Assembly: GCF_000004825.1 (NCBI RefSeq)
Contig: NW_008805063.1
Location: 1,178,857 to 1,242,856, forward strand
Direction: 5' to 3'
DNA from: Heterostelium album PN500
Lineage: Eukaryota; Evosea; Eumycetozoa; Acytosteliales; Acytosteliaceae
DNA length: 64,000 bases
Shown here: one piece after another, positions 23,522-35,350 of the stretch
Layout of the letters: the number at the start of each line of letters is the position of its first letter
Numbering within the stretch: the first letter of the stretch is position 1
Program-made: the position numbers and the translations under genes
The notes under the pieces: model-generated
What the model was told of the DNA's origin: nothing
Database searches by the model: none
The model's input: the letters and a program-made list of their open reading frames with translations, nothing else

Positions 23522-24300
23522 TTCTTTTGAAATTTATGATCATTCAATAAAATTTGAAACTAAATGACTTATATATGAAAATTAATTTTAGTTTAATAAT
23601 AGATACAATAACAATGACAATGACAATGCAATAAGAAGAGTATGCAATGCTTACGAATTAAAACTAATGTGGTTTCAGAAACAAATCATAATGCGACTTG
23701 TTTTTGAATTCTGGATATAGTTATTTATGGTGATCTCGTTGTCCTGTGATTTTTTAGTATCAATTTAGATGAATTTACTTCTGAGATTAATAACTTAGAT
23801 AAATATTAGAACTAATTAAGAATGATTGATAAAAACTCAACCTTCTGTATTATTTCTATCATTAAAAATAAATATCAGCTTTTTTTGTTTTTTTTAATTA
23901 AAAAAACGTCTTTTTCTACAAAGATGGTTTTTTTTTTTTTGCAAAAGCCAAAATTTTTTGATGATTGATTGAATGGGATGATCGAAACAAAATCTTGTTT
24001 TTTGACACATCAGGCAAAAAAACAATTAAATGATAATTATTAGTATAGGAGTAAAATTTAAAACCGACAATAATTAATAGAAAAAATTTATAATATTTAA
24101 AAATAAATTTGAAAAATCAAGTTCCATTATTTTTTTCTCTTTACATACAAGAATCGATTCCAATGAGATCCTTTTCCATATTCAATGAAGCAAAATGTTT
24201 ATGAATGATAAAAAAAAAAAAAAAAACGAACGATTTATTTAATTTCATTGTCGTGAACCAACTTTTTTTATTTGATTAAATAATATTAAATAATTATAAG
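23522..24300. other. Divergent AT-rich intergenic region
   Basis: Sits between the divergent Clu-domain and arginine methyltransferase genes. Long A and T homopolymers occur near 23880-23940 and 24210-24227. I see no additional gene. Confidence 0.5.
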
Positions 24301-25548
24301 ATGGAAAATGAAGATAATAATATGAATGATTCAAATAGTAACTATAGTGATAATGATGAAGAATCATCAAATAATAATAATGAATATTTTGAAAGTTATT
24401 TCGATTTGAACGTTCATGATGTAATGTTAAAGGATACTACAAGAACATTAGCATATCGCAAAGCAATAGAAGAGAATGTAATAGATTTCAAAGATAAGAT
24501 TGTAATGGATGGTAATTGTTATAATATCAATTGGTATATTAGATTTTACATGTATATTGACAAATAGAACAATTGTTTGTTGTTACTACTCTCTATAACT
24601 AAATATATAAATAGTTGGTGCAGGTACAGGTATTCTATCGATGTTTGCAGCAAAGTGTGGTGCAGCCAAAGTCTATGCGATAGAGGCATCACAGATGGCA
24701 CCATTCACAAAGTCACTGGTGAAAGCTAACCATTTGGATCATATCATTACAGTGGTACACAAGAGAGTTGAAGATATCGATGAATCCGATATTCCACAGG
24801 GAAAGGTCGATGTTATCATTTCAGAGTGGATGGGATTCTATCTTTTACATGAATCCATGTTGGAGAGTGTGCTTGATGCACGTGACCGTTGGTTAAAACC
24901 AAACGGAATACTATTCCCAACCAAAGGTGATATCAAAATTGCACCTGTAAATCTCGAGCAGCTGATGCACGAACGTGTAGGTCACTGGTCAGATGTATAT
25001 GGTTTCGACTTTTCCATCTTCAAAGATATGTCAATGCATTTATTACAATCACAACCATTGGTAAGTTTATTTTAAAATAATTTGTTGTTTTTTCAATTGA
25101 CAGGTTCATATCATATTAATATAAATTTCTTAATTTGAAGATTGAATATTTAAAAGGAGATACAGTTATAAGTGAACCAAAAGATATTATAGAGATTGAT
25201 TTTACAAAGGTGACAAAAGAAGAACTTAGAGATATTGTTGTAAAGAATATTCCTTTTAGTATTGACGATGAGAGATGTACTTTGATTCATGGATTTGCAA
25301 TTTGGTTCAATTGCTATTTCGTTGGAAGTAATTCGACGGTCAGATTGGACACTGCACCAGGCATGCCATATACACATTGGAAGCAAACAACCATTCTACT
25401 GCCGGACGTAATCGATGTACGTGGAGCAGGTCAGATTGAAATCAACATTGACATGAAACAAGATGAAATCAACCCAAGATTCTATGAACTTTCATTATCT
25501 TTTCCAGACGACGACGACCAAGATGAAAATGCCAATGAAGACCAATAA
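24301..25548 (+). CDS. Protein arginine N-methyltransferase (type I-like)
   Basis: Exons 24301-24511, 24615-25060 and 25141-25548 join to 354 residues. After an acidic Asn/Ser-rich N-terminus, YFESYFDLNVHDVMLKDTTR matches the YFxxYxxxxxHxxML motif of PRMTs. Motif I is VGAGTGILSMFAA near residues 71-83, which binds S-adenosylmethionine. The double-E loop SEWMGFYLLHESML lies near 140-153 with both catalytic glutamates present, although human PRMT1 has YFLL where this has FYLL. PYTHWKQT supplies the THW loop. The enzyme should transfer methyl groups to arginine in proteins. The Asp-rich tail is unusual. Which paralogue (PRMT1, 2, 6 or other) cannot be settled by eye. The first intron interrupts the codon just before motif I. 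Confidence 0.9.
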
Positions 25549-25623
25549 ATATATATAAAATTAATTTTTAAAACAAATATGTTAATTTATTTATTAAAAA
25601 AATGCCAGTTCCCATTTTGTGTC

Positions 25624-25881
25624 TTACCCTCCATCAACCATTACCCTGGCCATTGTCCAAAAGCTATATTTAAAATTAGTTTGAACTGATCGAGTGTAAT
25701 GGTTGTATATAAAAGAAATGTTCTTTATTCTCGATACAACAAACTGCACAGCACCAGTTCGTTCAAATAAAACAAAGTTCCAGCGATCGGATGCCAATGC
25801 GGGCATATCAAAATATGATGGTTGTTGATTATTTTTAGAAACTATTCCTTTAAAACTAATCTTGGTGGCGCTCACACTCAT
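25624..25881 (-). CDS. Hypothetical small protein or gene remnant
   Basis: An 85-codon frame from ATG at 25881 begins MSVSATKISFKGIVSKNNQQ and contains SYFDMPALASDRWNFVLFER and GAVQFVVSRIKNISF. The composition looks like real coding sequence and is much less biased than random AT-rich frames nearby. I see no signal peptide or known motif, and I do not recognise a family. It ends 76 bases from the stop of the convergent methyltransferase gene. It may be a complete small protein or the remaining part of a longer gene. Confidence 0.4.
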   Translation of the reverse strand: MSVSATKISFKGIVSKNNQQPSYFDMPALASDRWNFVLFERTGAVQFVVSRIKNISFIYNHYTRSVQTNFKYSFWTMARVMVDGG

Positions 25882-27137
25882 TTCTTTATTTCCAATTGTG
25901 TAGGGTAGCGTTAAATGGTTAAATTTTTATCTTTATCTGATAAGTATACAATAAGTTAGTTTCTCAACTACTTTCTTTTTAAAAATAATATAAATGAATT
26001 TGATTATTGAAGTGATAAATTAACATGCCTAAGTAGACTATTCCCAATTCCGTATTCCTAATGTACTTGAGCATCTGGAATTATGCTCGGTCGGAAATGA
26101 GATTTTCTGCATTGAAGAGGAATTCATCCAATCCTAATTTTTTGTAAAATTCAATTAATTCCCTTGAGCTTAGAGTATACCGTAGTTCTGGTAATGTAGA
26201 AGCTGGTGTATCCGTAGTTGGAGTATCAATTAAGATTCAAAATTTAGCCTAAGTGCAAAAAATAAAAAATTATAAAATTGTTTATTGGTTGATTACTCGG
26301 TTAAAAACAAACACAAATAAAAAAGAAAAGATATTCATGACAATGTTTGAATAAATGACACAATCAAGTTCAACAGACCATTTATAAAAAGAAATATAAA
26401 CAAATAATTTTATTATTAAATAAAAATAAATAAGTAGAAGATCTATTTATATACATTATTGGTATTTTATCCATTTTTTTAGTTATTTGGTACAAGTTCT
26501 TTAAGTATTTTATTTAAATTAAACAAATCAATAATTAATGTTTCAAGTTGTTATTGTTGTTGTTGGTTAAATAAACAACTATTGAAATTTGGAAAGTTTA
26601 AAAAATGGAAAGAATTAAAAAACTAGAAATTTAATACAGCTTGAAAATTAAAATATACATATTAATTAGATCTTCTTTTTTTTTATTATTCTTAAGATCG
26701 AATTTTTATTTGTAGTAAAGTAAATGAAATATAAATGTTATGGTTTTTGGTGTAACAGATTTATCAGAGTCATCTATAAACAATATAAAATATAGTGCGA
26801 ATTATTCCCCCAAATTTAAAACCCATTTTTATATGATGGTCATCTCATTCATCATTGATTATTTTGATTGTTATTGGTGGGTTATTATCAGGCAACAACA
26901 ACACTATTCCCCCATCCAATCATGATACAAAGAAGTAATTAAAGATTTTTAGAATACAAATAATAAAATATTTTAAATTTTCCAATTGATTTTTAAAAAT
27001 CAATAATATTATTGGTATTTAAATGATTGATTGCTAACCAATGTTTACTAGATAAACAAAAAATTCATCATTTTTATTGTTATTGTAAACTTTATTTATT
27101 ATTTTTATTATTCTAATAATATTTATTTTCTTATAAT
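25882..27137. other. Intergenic region with a possible decayed coding fragment at 26081-26236
   Basis: Mostly AT-rich. On the minus strand 26236-26081 is an open stretch of about 51 codons with coding-like content (STLPELRYTLSSRELIEFYK, KLGLDEFLFNAENLISDRA). It has no ATG and ends at a TAA, after which the same frame continues in coding-like fashion for about 19 more codons. I could not name the source gene. The rest shows only AT-rich spacer and the EGF-like gene's promoter. Confidence 0.4.
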
Positions 27138-28544
27138 ATGATTTCAAATATATTTTTTTCAAACAAAAATAATTGGTCAAATGTCTTGGTAATTCTTTTG
27201 TTGTTTCTAATAGAGCTATCCATTGCATGTAGTGGTAGTAAACATTGTGGAAATCAAATCAATAGTTATTGTGAGTTTTCCAATTTCAATATATTTCCTG
27301 GCATTGGATATGATAATCATCAAGACAAGGTATTCTTGCTAGGTCGATTCAACCAAAGCTCTGAGCTAAAGTATATTGTCAGCTTGAATGGAGATGGATC
27401 ATCCTCATTATCTGGAGTGTTTTCAGTGTTGACCGATAGCTTTTCCAGTACTCACATTACTCAAGAAATGTTCTACTATGATGAAGAAATAAAATTACCA
27501 GTTCTAACTGCCATGAACCGAGGATTTTACAGCTATGGTCCATATTTCCCAAAGAATAATACTTTTCTGCCATATTGGACTACTCAATACTATCCTTTGG
27601 CTGTTTATTTTGATGATATCGATTCTTCAACCTATCTGGTCAACAATTATCTACAAAGAATTGTAAAAAATATTACAGTGGAGATGATACAATTCCCAGT
27701 AGTTGGAATCAGACATATGTTTGTCCTAGATCGTTATCTATATTTTATTCATAGACAATCAATGAAGAGAGTCGATAAATCTTGTGTGGATTGTACCCAA
27801 ATAGAGAATGTTCTTACCTTGCCATTTACAACCTTTGCATTTGAGAGAAGTTCTACACATTTCTATTTTGGAGTGACTATTGGATACTTTGGCTCACCAT
27901 CTGACCAACCAGGTTTATATCAATTGCCAATCAACGGTCCAATTTCTAAACTAAGAAAGATTTTAGATAATCCTGTACAGGGTTTAGTATTCAACAGTGA
28001 TAAGAGCTCTTTGTTTGTGTCGACCTACGATAACCAGGTTTTCAGAATCAACCAACTCTCTGGAAATCACCAGGTACTCTCGCTTTACACACATTCTAGC
28101 AACGAAGGAGCTTGTTTATGTACTTCAAGATTTTCTGGAAAAGACTGTAAAGAATGTTTCTCTGACAATATTGTCATGAACAACGGTGTTGCTGCTTGTG
28201 TTTTCAAATCACCAGATCAATATAAACCATGTTTTGCCGATAGTCAATGTGGAAATTTATCGATGTCCTATTGTGAAGGTTTCTGTAAATGTAAGAATGG
28301 TTTTGAAGGAGTCGATTGCTCAGTATGCACTGGAACAATTACCTGGGACTATTCAGTACCTAAATGTACTCCCAAAAAGATCGATCCACCTGTTGATACA
28401 AATACACAAACCTCTCCTTCCCAACCATCAAATTCCACTGCTATTCCAACATCACCAGTTGTCCCAAGCAACTCAACGACATCCGATCTAAATACCAATA
28501 ATAATTTAACCAATTCATCACAACCACCAACCTCTACACAATAA
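27138..28544 (+). CDS. Secreted EGF-like protein with Ser/Thr/Pro-rich C-terminus
   Basis: A single exon of 468 residues. An N-terminal hydrophobic segment (VLVILLLFLIELSIACS) after about 15 polar residues is a signal peptide or signal anchor. The next 290 residues look like a beta-rich ectodomain, possibly a propeller (GIGYDNHQDKVFLLGRF, SSLFVSTYDNQVFRINQLSG). Cys-rich EGF-like modules follow at about 322-345 (GACLCTSRFSGKDCKECFSD) and 370-400 (CGNLSMSYCEGFCKCKNGFE). The final 60 residues are Ser/Thr/Pro/Asn-rich, likely O-glycosylated. There is no C-terminal membrane helix and no clear GPI signal. The protein probably acts at the cell surface or in the matrix. Dictyostelids encode many such EGF-repeat proteins, and I cannot assign a specific one. 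Confidence 0.75.
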   Translation: MISNIFFSNKNNWSNVLVILLLFLIELSIACSGSKHCGNQINSYCEFSNFNIFPGIGYDNHQDKVFLLGRFNQSSELKYIVSLNGDGSSSLSGVFSVLTDSFSSTHITQEMFYYDEEIKLPVLTAMNRGFYSYGPYFPKNNTFLPYWTTQYYPLAVYFDDIDSSTYLVNNYLQRIVKNITVEMIQFPVVGIRHMFVLDRYLYFIHRQSMKRVDKSCVDCTQIENVLTLPFTTFAFERSSTHFYFGVTIGYFGSPSDQPGLYQLPINGPISKLRKILDNPVQGLVFNSDKSSLFVSTYDNQVFRINQLSGNHQVLSLYTHSSNEGACLCTSRFSGKDCKECFSDNIVMNNGVAACVFKSPDQYKPCFADSQCGNLSMSYCEGFCKCKNGFEGVDCSVCTGTITWDYSVPKCTPKKIDPPVDTNTQTSPSQPSNSTAIPTSPVVPSNSTTSDLNTNNNLTNSSQPPTSTQ

Positions 28545-28738
28545 ATAAACTATTTAGTCTTCTTTTTTTTAAATAAAAAGTATTTCTTTTAAATTAAATA
28601 AGGGAATGGTTTGTTTTTTTTAATGATTTATTTACATGAGTTGATACAATTATTATTACTTATTATTATTATTACTACTACTGATGATTATCATTATTAT
28701 TACTTTATTATTGTATTGTTGTTGTTGTTTGTTTGTTT

Positions 28739-31700
28739 TTACACTACAATTGATTGTCGATATTGTTTTACTCTACTCTCTAAAACACAAGCCAAATATT
28801 TATAAAACTTTGGAGCTAACAGTGGTTTAGACTTTAACATAATATTTAAAAAGTAACCTTCTAAGGTGTAGACTTCAAGTTCATCACTGTTTACTACGAC
28901 AGAGGTTGACGATCCACCGGGCAGAAGGAAATTCATCTCACCGAAAATGCTACCTGCAGATAGTTTTGCAAGGATCGTTAGATTCTTGTGACCCAGTGAG
29001 AGTGAGGAGATTGTTGGTGGATTGGCAGATGTGTTGATATCTGTCTGGTTCAATCCTTTGATGATGGTGCACTCGCCACGAGTGATCTGGAAGATCTTGT
29101 GGAATTCAGTGCCTTCGGTAACAAGTATTTCACCTTTTTTGAATGTCAATGTCTTGGCACCCTTCAAAAGTTGTGCCCACTCCTCTTTAGATGGCAGATC
29201 CGAGATTCCAGTGAACGAATCGCCACGACCAATCTTCGGTGAACGAGGTGGAGTTGGAGGTGAGTTGGCAGCACTGACAGTCTTGGTCGGTGAGCGAACA
29301 ATTCCAAAGTGATTCTTCCAGATCTTTGTCATGATTCCATAGGCCTCACTCAGATCCTCTTGACTCTTGAAACTGAATTTCTTAATCTTATCGTTTGTGG
29401 TGAGACTGAGCGCACCCTTCTCTGGGAGAATCTTGGTGATCTTCTCGAATGGATTCATCTTTTGTTTGTGGATACCAAAGAATTTGCCCTCGAAACAGAG
29501 ATGGTGTTTTGTGATATACAATGTTCCAGTGATACCGTTGTGCTTGCAGGTGTAGCTCTTGATAATGATTTCCTCGGTCGACAAGCCAAAGGTAGAGCGG
29601 AATCGACTGTCATTTCCATTTCTGAGGATATCGATTGTGCTTGGCTCGATTGCTACCGACTTTCTGCGGTTGTCCATCAAATTCATGGCAGACATTGATT
29701 GCGACGACGAAATCGATGTCAACTTGGGTGAAGCAGAGTTGGGCGAGCTTGGACTGCCACCGCCACTGCTGCCACTGGAGTTGCTGGAACTCAGCAGGTT
29801 GCTTGTGCTCAGACTTCCATGTCCATAGTTTGAGAGTGAATTTCCCAAATGAGAATAGGTTCCGATTGCACTGTTTGTTTGGATCGACTCGTGACTCGAG
29901 TTGGCAGAGAGTACAAACTTGAGACGCTCAGCCATCAACACTGCAATGTGCTTATAGTAGGTGGCAGCCAGGATCGGCTCACTGGCAAACAATTGAAGAA
30001 TGAATGTCTTTTCGATTTCGACAAGCTCACAATCGTCACTGTCCGATATCACATTGAAAAGCATCGGTCGGTCATAGAGGAAACTGTCTTCACCAAAGAT
30101 GTCGCCACACTCAAGATAACGTGTTTCTTCCGGTGCATTATTCTCGAATTTGACACGTCCTGTCATGACACGATACAGATTATTATTGACTTCGCCCATT
30201 GCCAGTATTTTCTTGCCCTTTTTGTGCTTGATAACCTTGGCGTTGGTCGAGAGAATCTTCCAGTCACGCTCGCTCAGCGCCGATGCAATGGAGGGAGGTG
30301 GATCGTTGCCAGTAAAAGACATACGGTATTTCGAAGCGAATCCCTTTCGTTTCGATCCACTCACACCCGACACTGTCAGATTGCTACCACTGCTGGATTG
30401 ATGGTGATGCGACGACGATGACGACAACGACGACGACGACGAAGACGATCCTCCAGAGCCGCTGGGTGACACCGTTCCATTGTTATTGTGCTCCTCACGA
30501 ATCTTTGATAGACGGAATGTCTCATTCTCGTCCCATACCTTCTCACCGAGAATTGCTTCACGAACCTGTGGTTGTGACTGGAAGTTGTAAGAGCAATTGG
30601 TAAAGAGCTGGAAGAACTCTTGTACTCTATTGCCAATCAGGTAGATTCTCTCGACATTGACCATACCACCATTGACCAATGGTGGATTCGATTCGTCCAG
30701 ATAGGTGTAATCAGTCAAAAACAGTCCGACATAAGGTATACATGGTTCACTGGGTGATACTAAACTTAACATTTTTCTATACATTTTAAAATTGATATCT
30801 GGACTCATTACCGTATTAAGACTTGAAAATAATTCATTTGCCTTTGGTGAAATTAACTATGCGAATTATAATTGAAATCAATCATTAATATTAATTTGCT
30901 TCTGTTTCATCTGTTTTAAAAAAATAGATACATACAGCCCAACTATTCTTTAATCTACTAATCGATGAATTATGTAAACTACCTAAAATCTCCATTACAC
31001 AATTATAGTTTTTCAACTCCTTAGCATAGTTTGCAATATTGATGAATGCTTCAATGATAATTGCTCTTTCCTCTGGTGTTTCTTTTGATATGATTTTAGT
31101 TGATACCCAGGAACTTATCTGAAAAATAATAGATTTGTTAGATGATTATAACAATTAAATATATTTATGAATATTTGTTAGCATACTCTATTAAACCAAA
31201 CAATTAAATTTTGAATATTGATAGCTTGATTTTCTTTGGTCCATGCTTTTTGTGAAAACTCGTTCAATGTCAGTGCTGAAATCAATTCAAACTCCATCAC
31301 TGTCAGCTCTCTAGCAATCATTTCGGGTAGGAATGCAGTCTTCTCGTTGCTGACAGGGTATCCTTCATCGTCGACATTATTTGGATGTTGTTGGTGTGGC
31401 TGTACATTGTGCGATGGTGACATTGGCGCAGAGCTGATGTGCATCGATGTCGAATGACTTCCACTCAATCCACCGGATCCGCCGCTACTGCTACTGCTAC
31501 CATTGCTGCTGCTGTTGTTGCTATTGTTACTTCCAATACTGCTATTGCTAAGGTTGGTAGTGCTGCCACCTGGCGATAATATCTTGCTCATTATTCCTTT
31601 CGATACTTTCATGCTAGCGCGATTATTAAAGTTATTGTCAAAGCTGGAACTCGATTGCAGTTGCTGTGTGCTGTTGGGACTGCCACCGCTCGCTCCATTG

Positions 31701-32593
31701 GTTCCGAGCAGACCAGTCAGCACATTGGAAGTGCCATTCGGTGACTGAGTCTTGGGTGATACTGAAAATGAAAATCTCATAGTTGAAGCGGCCGAAGAGA
31801 TAATGGTGGTGTGAGGTCTTGGCGACACCTTTTGTTGCTGTTGATGTGGTGGTTTTGCCAACTTTCTAGCCCTGAAAAACATGAGAAACAACTCATTCTT
31901 TATATCTTCAGCCAGTGAGTTTATAAACTCAATCGTTACATTACACAACTCTGTATTTTGGAAATCATTATCGTTTAAAGTTCCAATTATTTGTCTTAAT
32001 AAATTAATTACACTACACCATGGTTATTGAGGAAAGAATAAAAGTTAATGGACATATTCAACTATTATTATTATTATTATTTTTTATATATTTCAAACAT
32101 ACTTGTTTTGTACAATTTCAATTTCAATCTCAAAGAGTCTGAGATGATCTTTACTTGAATCAGCTGGTGGTCCTGTATATCTTGATATCAGCAAATGCAT
32201 TACCTCGAGTGGTGTTGTGAAATCTCTAAACGTTAGAAAGAACGCTGATGTAAAGTAGTGATCTAAAGTTGATTGGAAAATTAATTTAGAATGTGTTTTT
32301 TTTTTTTTTTTTTTGTTTTGGAAATATGATTAATTAATTGATTTAATGGACTTACCATAATTTAATGATTGTGTCATTTTCTCGATCAATTTTGGTAGAT
32401 TACAACATTTTATAGCGAGTGAACCTTCTCTACGGTTGACACCCGGCAGATAGACAATCTGAGTCTCATCGTCAGGTTTGTAAAATGGAAAAGTCACAGG
32501 TGGTTGAGTTTGTGATGTTGTGGTTGTCGTTGTTGTAGTGGAGGATGACGACGTATTAATTATAGGTGGTACTATTTTTCCAGTTGTTTCCAT
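28739..32593 (-). CDS. gbpD: GbpD-like cGMP-binding Ras/Rap guanine nucleotide exchange factor
   Basis: Five exons (32593-32356, 32262-32103, 32012-31187, 31118-30936, 30856-28739) join in frame to 1174 residues. Domain order is RasGEF-N (LPKLIEKMTQSL, DHYFTSAFFLTFRDFTTPLE), a Ser/Gly-rich insert, the CDC25-type RasGEF (TVMEFELISALTLNEFSQKA, CIPYVGLFLTDYTYLDE), a cyclic-nucleotide-binding domain (IKHKKGKKILAMGEVNNNLY), a GRAM domain (GITGTLYITKHHLCFEGKF) and a second cyclic-nucleotide-binding domain (LTFKKGEILVTEGTEFHKIF, GSIFGEMNFLLPGG). This order is that of D. discoideum GbpD, which activates Rap1 and affects adhesion and chemotaxis. GbpC shares it but adds long LRR-Roc-COR-kinase modules, which are absent here. 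The first ATG directly precedes the RasGEF-N part. Confidence 0.9.
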
Positions 32594-32972
32594 GGTTTTG
32601 GTTTGTCTGAGCTATGATTACTGTCTATTATAAAGATTCTTTTTTCAAACTAAATTATCACTCTTTTTTTTTTCTTCTTCTTCTTCCTCTCTCCTAAACT
32701 ATTATTTGTTGTTTTTAGAAAACAACAAATATTTAATGGACTATATATGGTTTTATTTTTGACAACTACCTAAAGGTGGTGACACTATTATATTCTATGA
32801 AAAAAAAAAGATAAAAATTTTGATATTGATGGTGAGTGAATGAGTGTGAATTGAAAAAACTATTATATTATTCTTTTCTGTATTTCTATTTTAAGGCGGG
32901 TTTATAATATTTATATTATAATTATATTTTAAGAGGTCGACTTTTTAAAAAATAAAAAAAACTAAACTAAAC

Positions 32973-33003
<31 letters not shown>

Positions 33004-33880
33004 CTTGTTGATTTTGATTAATATTGTTGTTAATTATTATTTGATTTGTCTTGTATTATTTTATTTTATTTTTATGATTTTTGTTAAACTAAAATAGAAT
33101 AATAAAATATTATTAGTAAGTAAAATTAATATATTAGGCACAACACTATTATAATAATTTATTGTGATGATGATGATGAGAAAAATAATAATATAATAAT
33201 AAATCACAATTAGACGATATAGTTATGTCTTTGATGACAATATCTACTCACCCTACAAACACAACCAACACAACAACACATGTATTTTTGGTATAACAAA
33301 TATTTTGGAGTAATTATGTGGAATCAACTTGAAAAATAAAATAAATAGGTGTAAACTTTGACAGGATTTATAAGATAATATATGGTGTACTTTGATAAAT
33401 CCTACTTATTGTTGTTTTTTTGTTTTTGTTTTTAATAATATTGCTGTTGTTGTTTTTTGATTATGATGATTAGGAATCATTGGATTTCATGATGATTTAA
33501 TTAATCATAAAGAAGGAAATGGAATGGAGAGTAGTAAGTAAATAAATTTGTTAAATTGGTTGTTTGTTTGTTATTGTTGTTGTTTTATTTTTTTGTTTGG
33601 TTTTGCTTAGTGTGTGGTTGTTTGTGGTGGTGGTAGTGGTAGTGGTAGTGGGAGGAGAAAGTGGATTGTTGTTGTTGTTGTTGTGTAGATGAATGACATG
33701 TGGTTTTCAATAGATACTGGTGTTGTGTAGAAGGTGTTCGTGTAGTGTATAGATTTGTTAATTTATAGAATTAATAAATTGTAGGATTGTTGATCTAAAT
33801 GATTGGGTTATTTTTAATCATTAAATTATTGTTTGATTGACTGATTGATTGATTTATTTATTGTCTATAGTATATTGATT

Positions 33881-33932
33881 TGATGATGATGATGATGATG
33901 ATAATAATAATAATAATGATGATGATGATGAG
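33881..33932. repeat. GAT/AAT trinucleotide microsatellite
   Basis: Uninterrupted GAT units pass into AAT units and back to GAT across about 50 bases in non-coding DNA. Confidence 0.85.
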
Positions 33933-35320
33933 AGTAAGTAAGTAGGTATGAATACAATTAGGCAACGAACAAAACAAAACTTGATAAATGGATTCATCAA
34001 AATCATAAAATAACATATCATATCATTGCACAGTATTAGTAGTAGTTTTAGTAGTAGTAGTGCCAATGGTAAACTATGTAAATATTATTAAAATAGATCA
34101 AACCACAGAAAAAAGTTTTATTGATCAATAAATTGGGGGTGTAGAGAAATGGTGGTTGTTTAATTTATAATTATTGATTTATAAATGATAGAATCAGTCA
34201 GTGTGTGTGTTGTTGATCAAACCTATATAGATACATTGATTTGATCTATTGGTTTTGATATCAAATGCAGTTTGTCGACAGATTAAAAAGTGAAATCATA
34301 TCACTGTGTCTATAGTATTTTACTACTATGAGGAGGAATGGATGCAAGCAACACACATACAGACAGACAAAACAGACAGACAGACACACCAACAAAAATA
34401 TAAAATGACCCATTAAAACATCACGAATTAAAAAACCAATTAATCAATGGTAACAATTATATAATAGTTTAAAATGGTGGCGATATAAACCAACCATGTT
34501 AATGTGTTTGTTGTCTTCCAATTTCATTGTCCAATGATATCCTGTGTTAGCGAATGAGTTGCCTGTAACATTAAAAAAAAAAAAAAAATGGTTGCAAAAA
34601 AAACATGCAAAATAGATTTTTTTAAACACCACCACACCCATTTTTGATAACAATGTAAATGTAAATGGGTGATCAGATTGGAATGAAAAATGATTGATTT
34701 GATTTGATTTGCTTTGATTTGATTGATTGTGGAATTAGTGTGTAACTCTATTAATAAATTTGTAAATGCAATTGATTATTGTTGCTAGAGAGAGAGAGCA
34801 TCATAAATAGTTATTAACTAACTAGATAAAGTATAGATTTGTCAAATAACTTTTAATAACTCGATCGAAAATCTAATCACATCCTCTTGCTTGAATTGTA
34901 TGCATTCAAAACAACCAATAAGTAAATGATAAAACAAACTAAACAAACATGAGTAGTAATAATTTTATAAACTTTACTTGAGTAAGCTTTGAACTTGATT
35001 TTAAACTAACTCTGTTGTTATTATTCTTTTATTGCACTTGTTTCTGATTTTATATATTCTCTGTTCTATTTGTGTGTAAATGCAATTGAATTTTAAATAA
35101 ATAATGTATTTTATTGATTTGATTAATTGATGGTAGTTTTTGATAATAATTGTGTATATTAAAAATAAATAAATAAATAAATTGTGTATAATATGTATGA
35201 TGTAGCTGCAGTAGTGATCACTGATAATTAGGTTGTTGTTGCGTTGGTTTTGATTAGAACATTAAAGGCAGATGATGATTTTTATAAAACAAAAATAATT
35301 ATTTAAATTAAATCACAAAA

Positions 35321-35350
35321 ATTGGGTGTTGTTGAATGGGTGTGTGGTTT
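35321..35350 (+). promoter_or_regulatory. Candidate paired G-boxes upstream of the CudA-like gene
   Basis: Two G/T-rich motifs, TTGGGTGTTG and ATGGGTGTGTGG, lie within 30 bases. They resemble the G-box bound by the developmental factor GBF in Dictyostelium. They are 5.5 kb from the CudA-like start and 2.7 kb from gbpD, so the target is uncertain. Confidence 0.35.

Noticed and set aside
29309-30421. Plus-strand ORFs of 129 and 190 codons
   Set aside because: Antisense to the cyclic-nucleotide and GRAM domains of the gbpD-like gene; no domains of their own.
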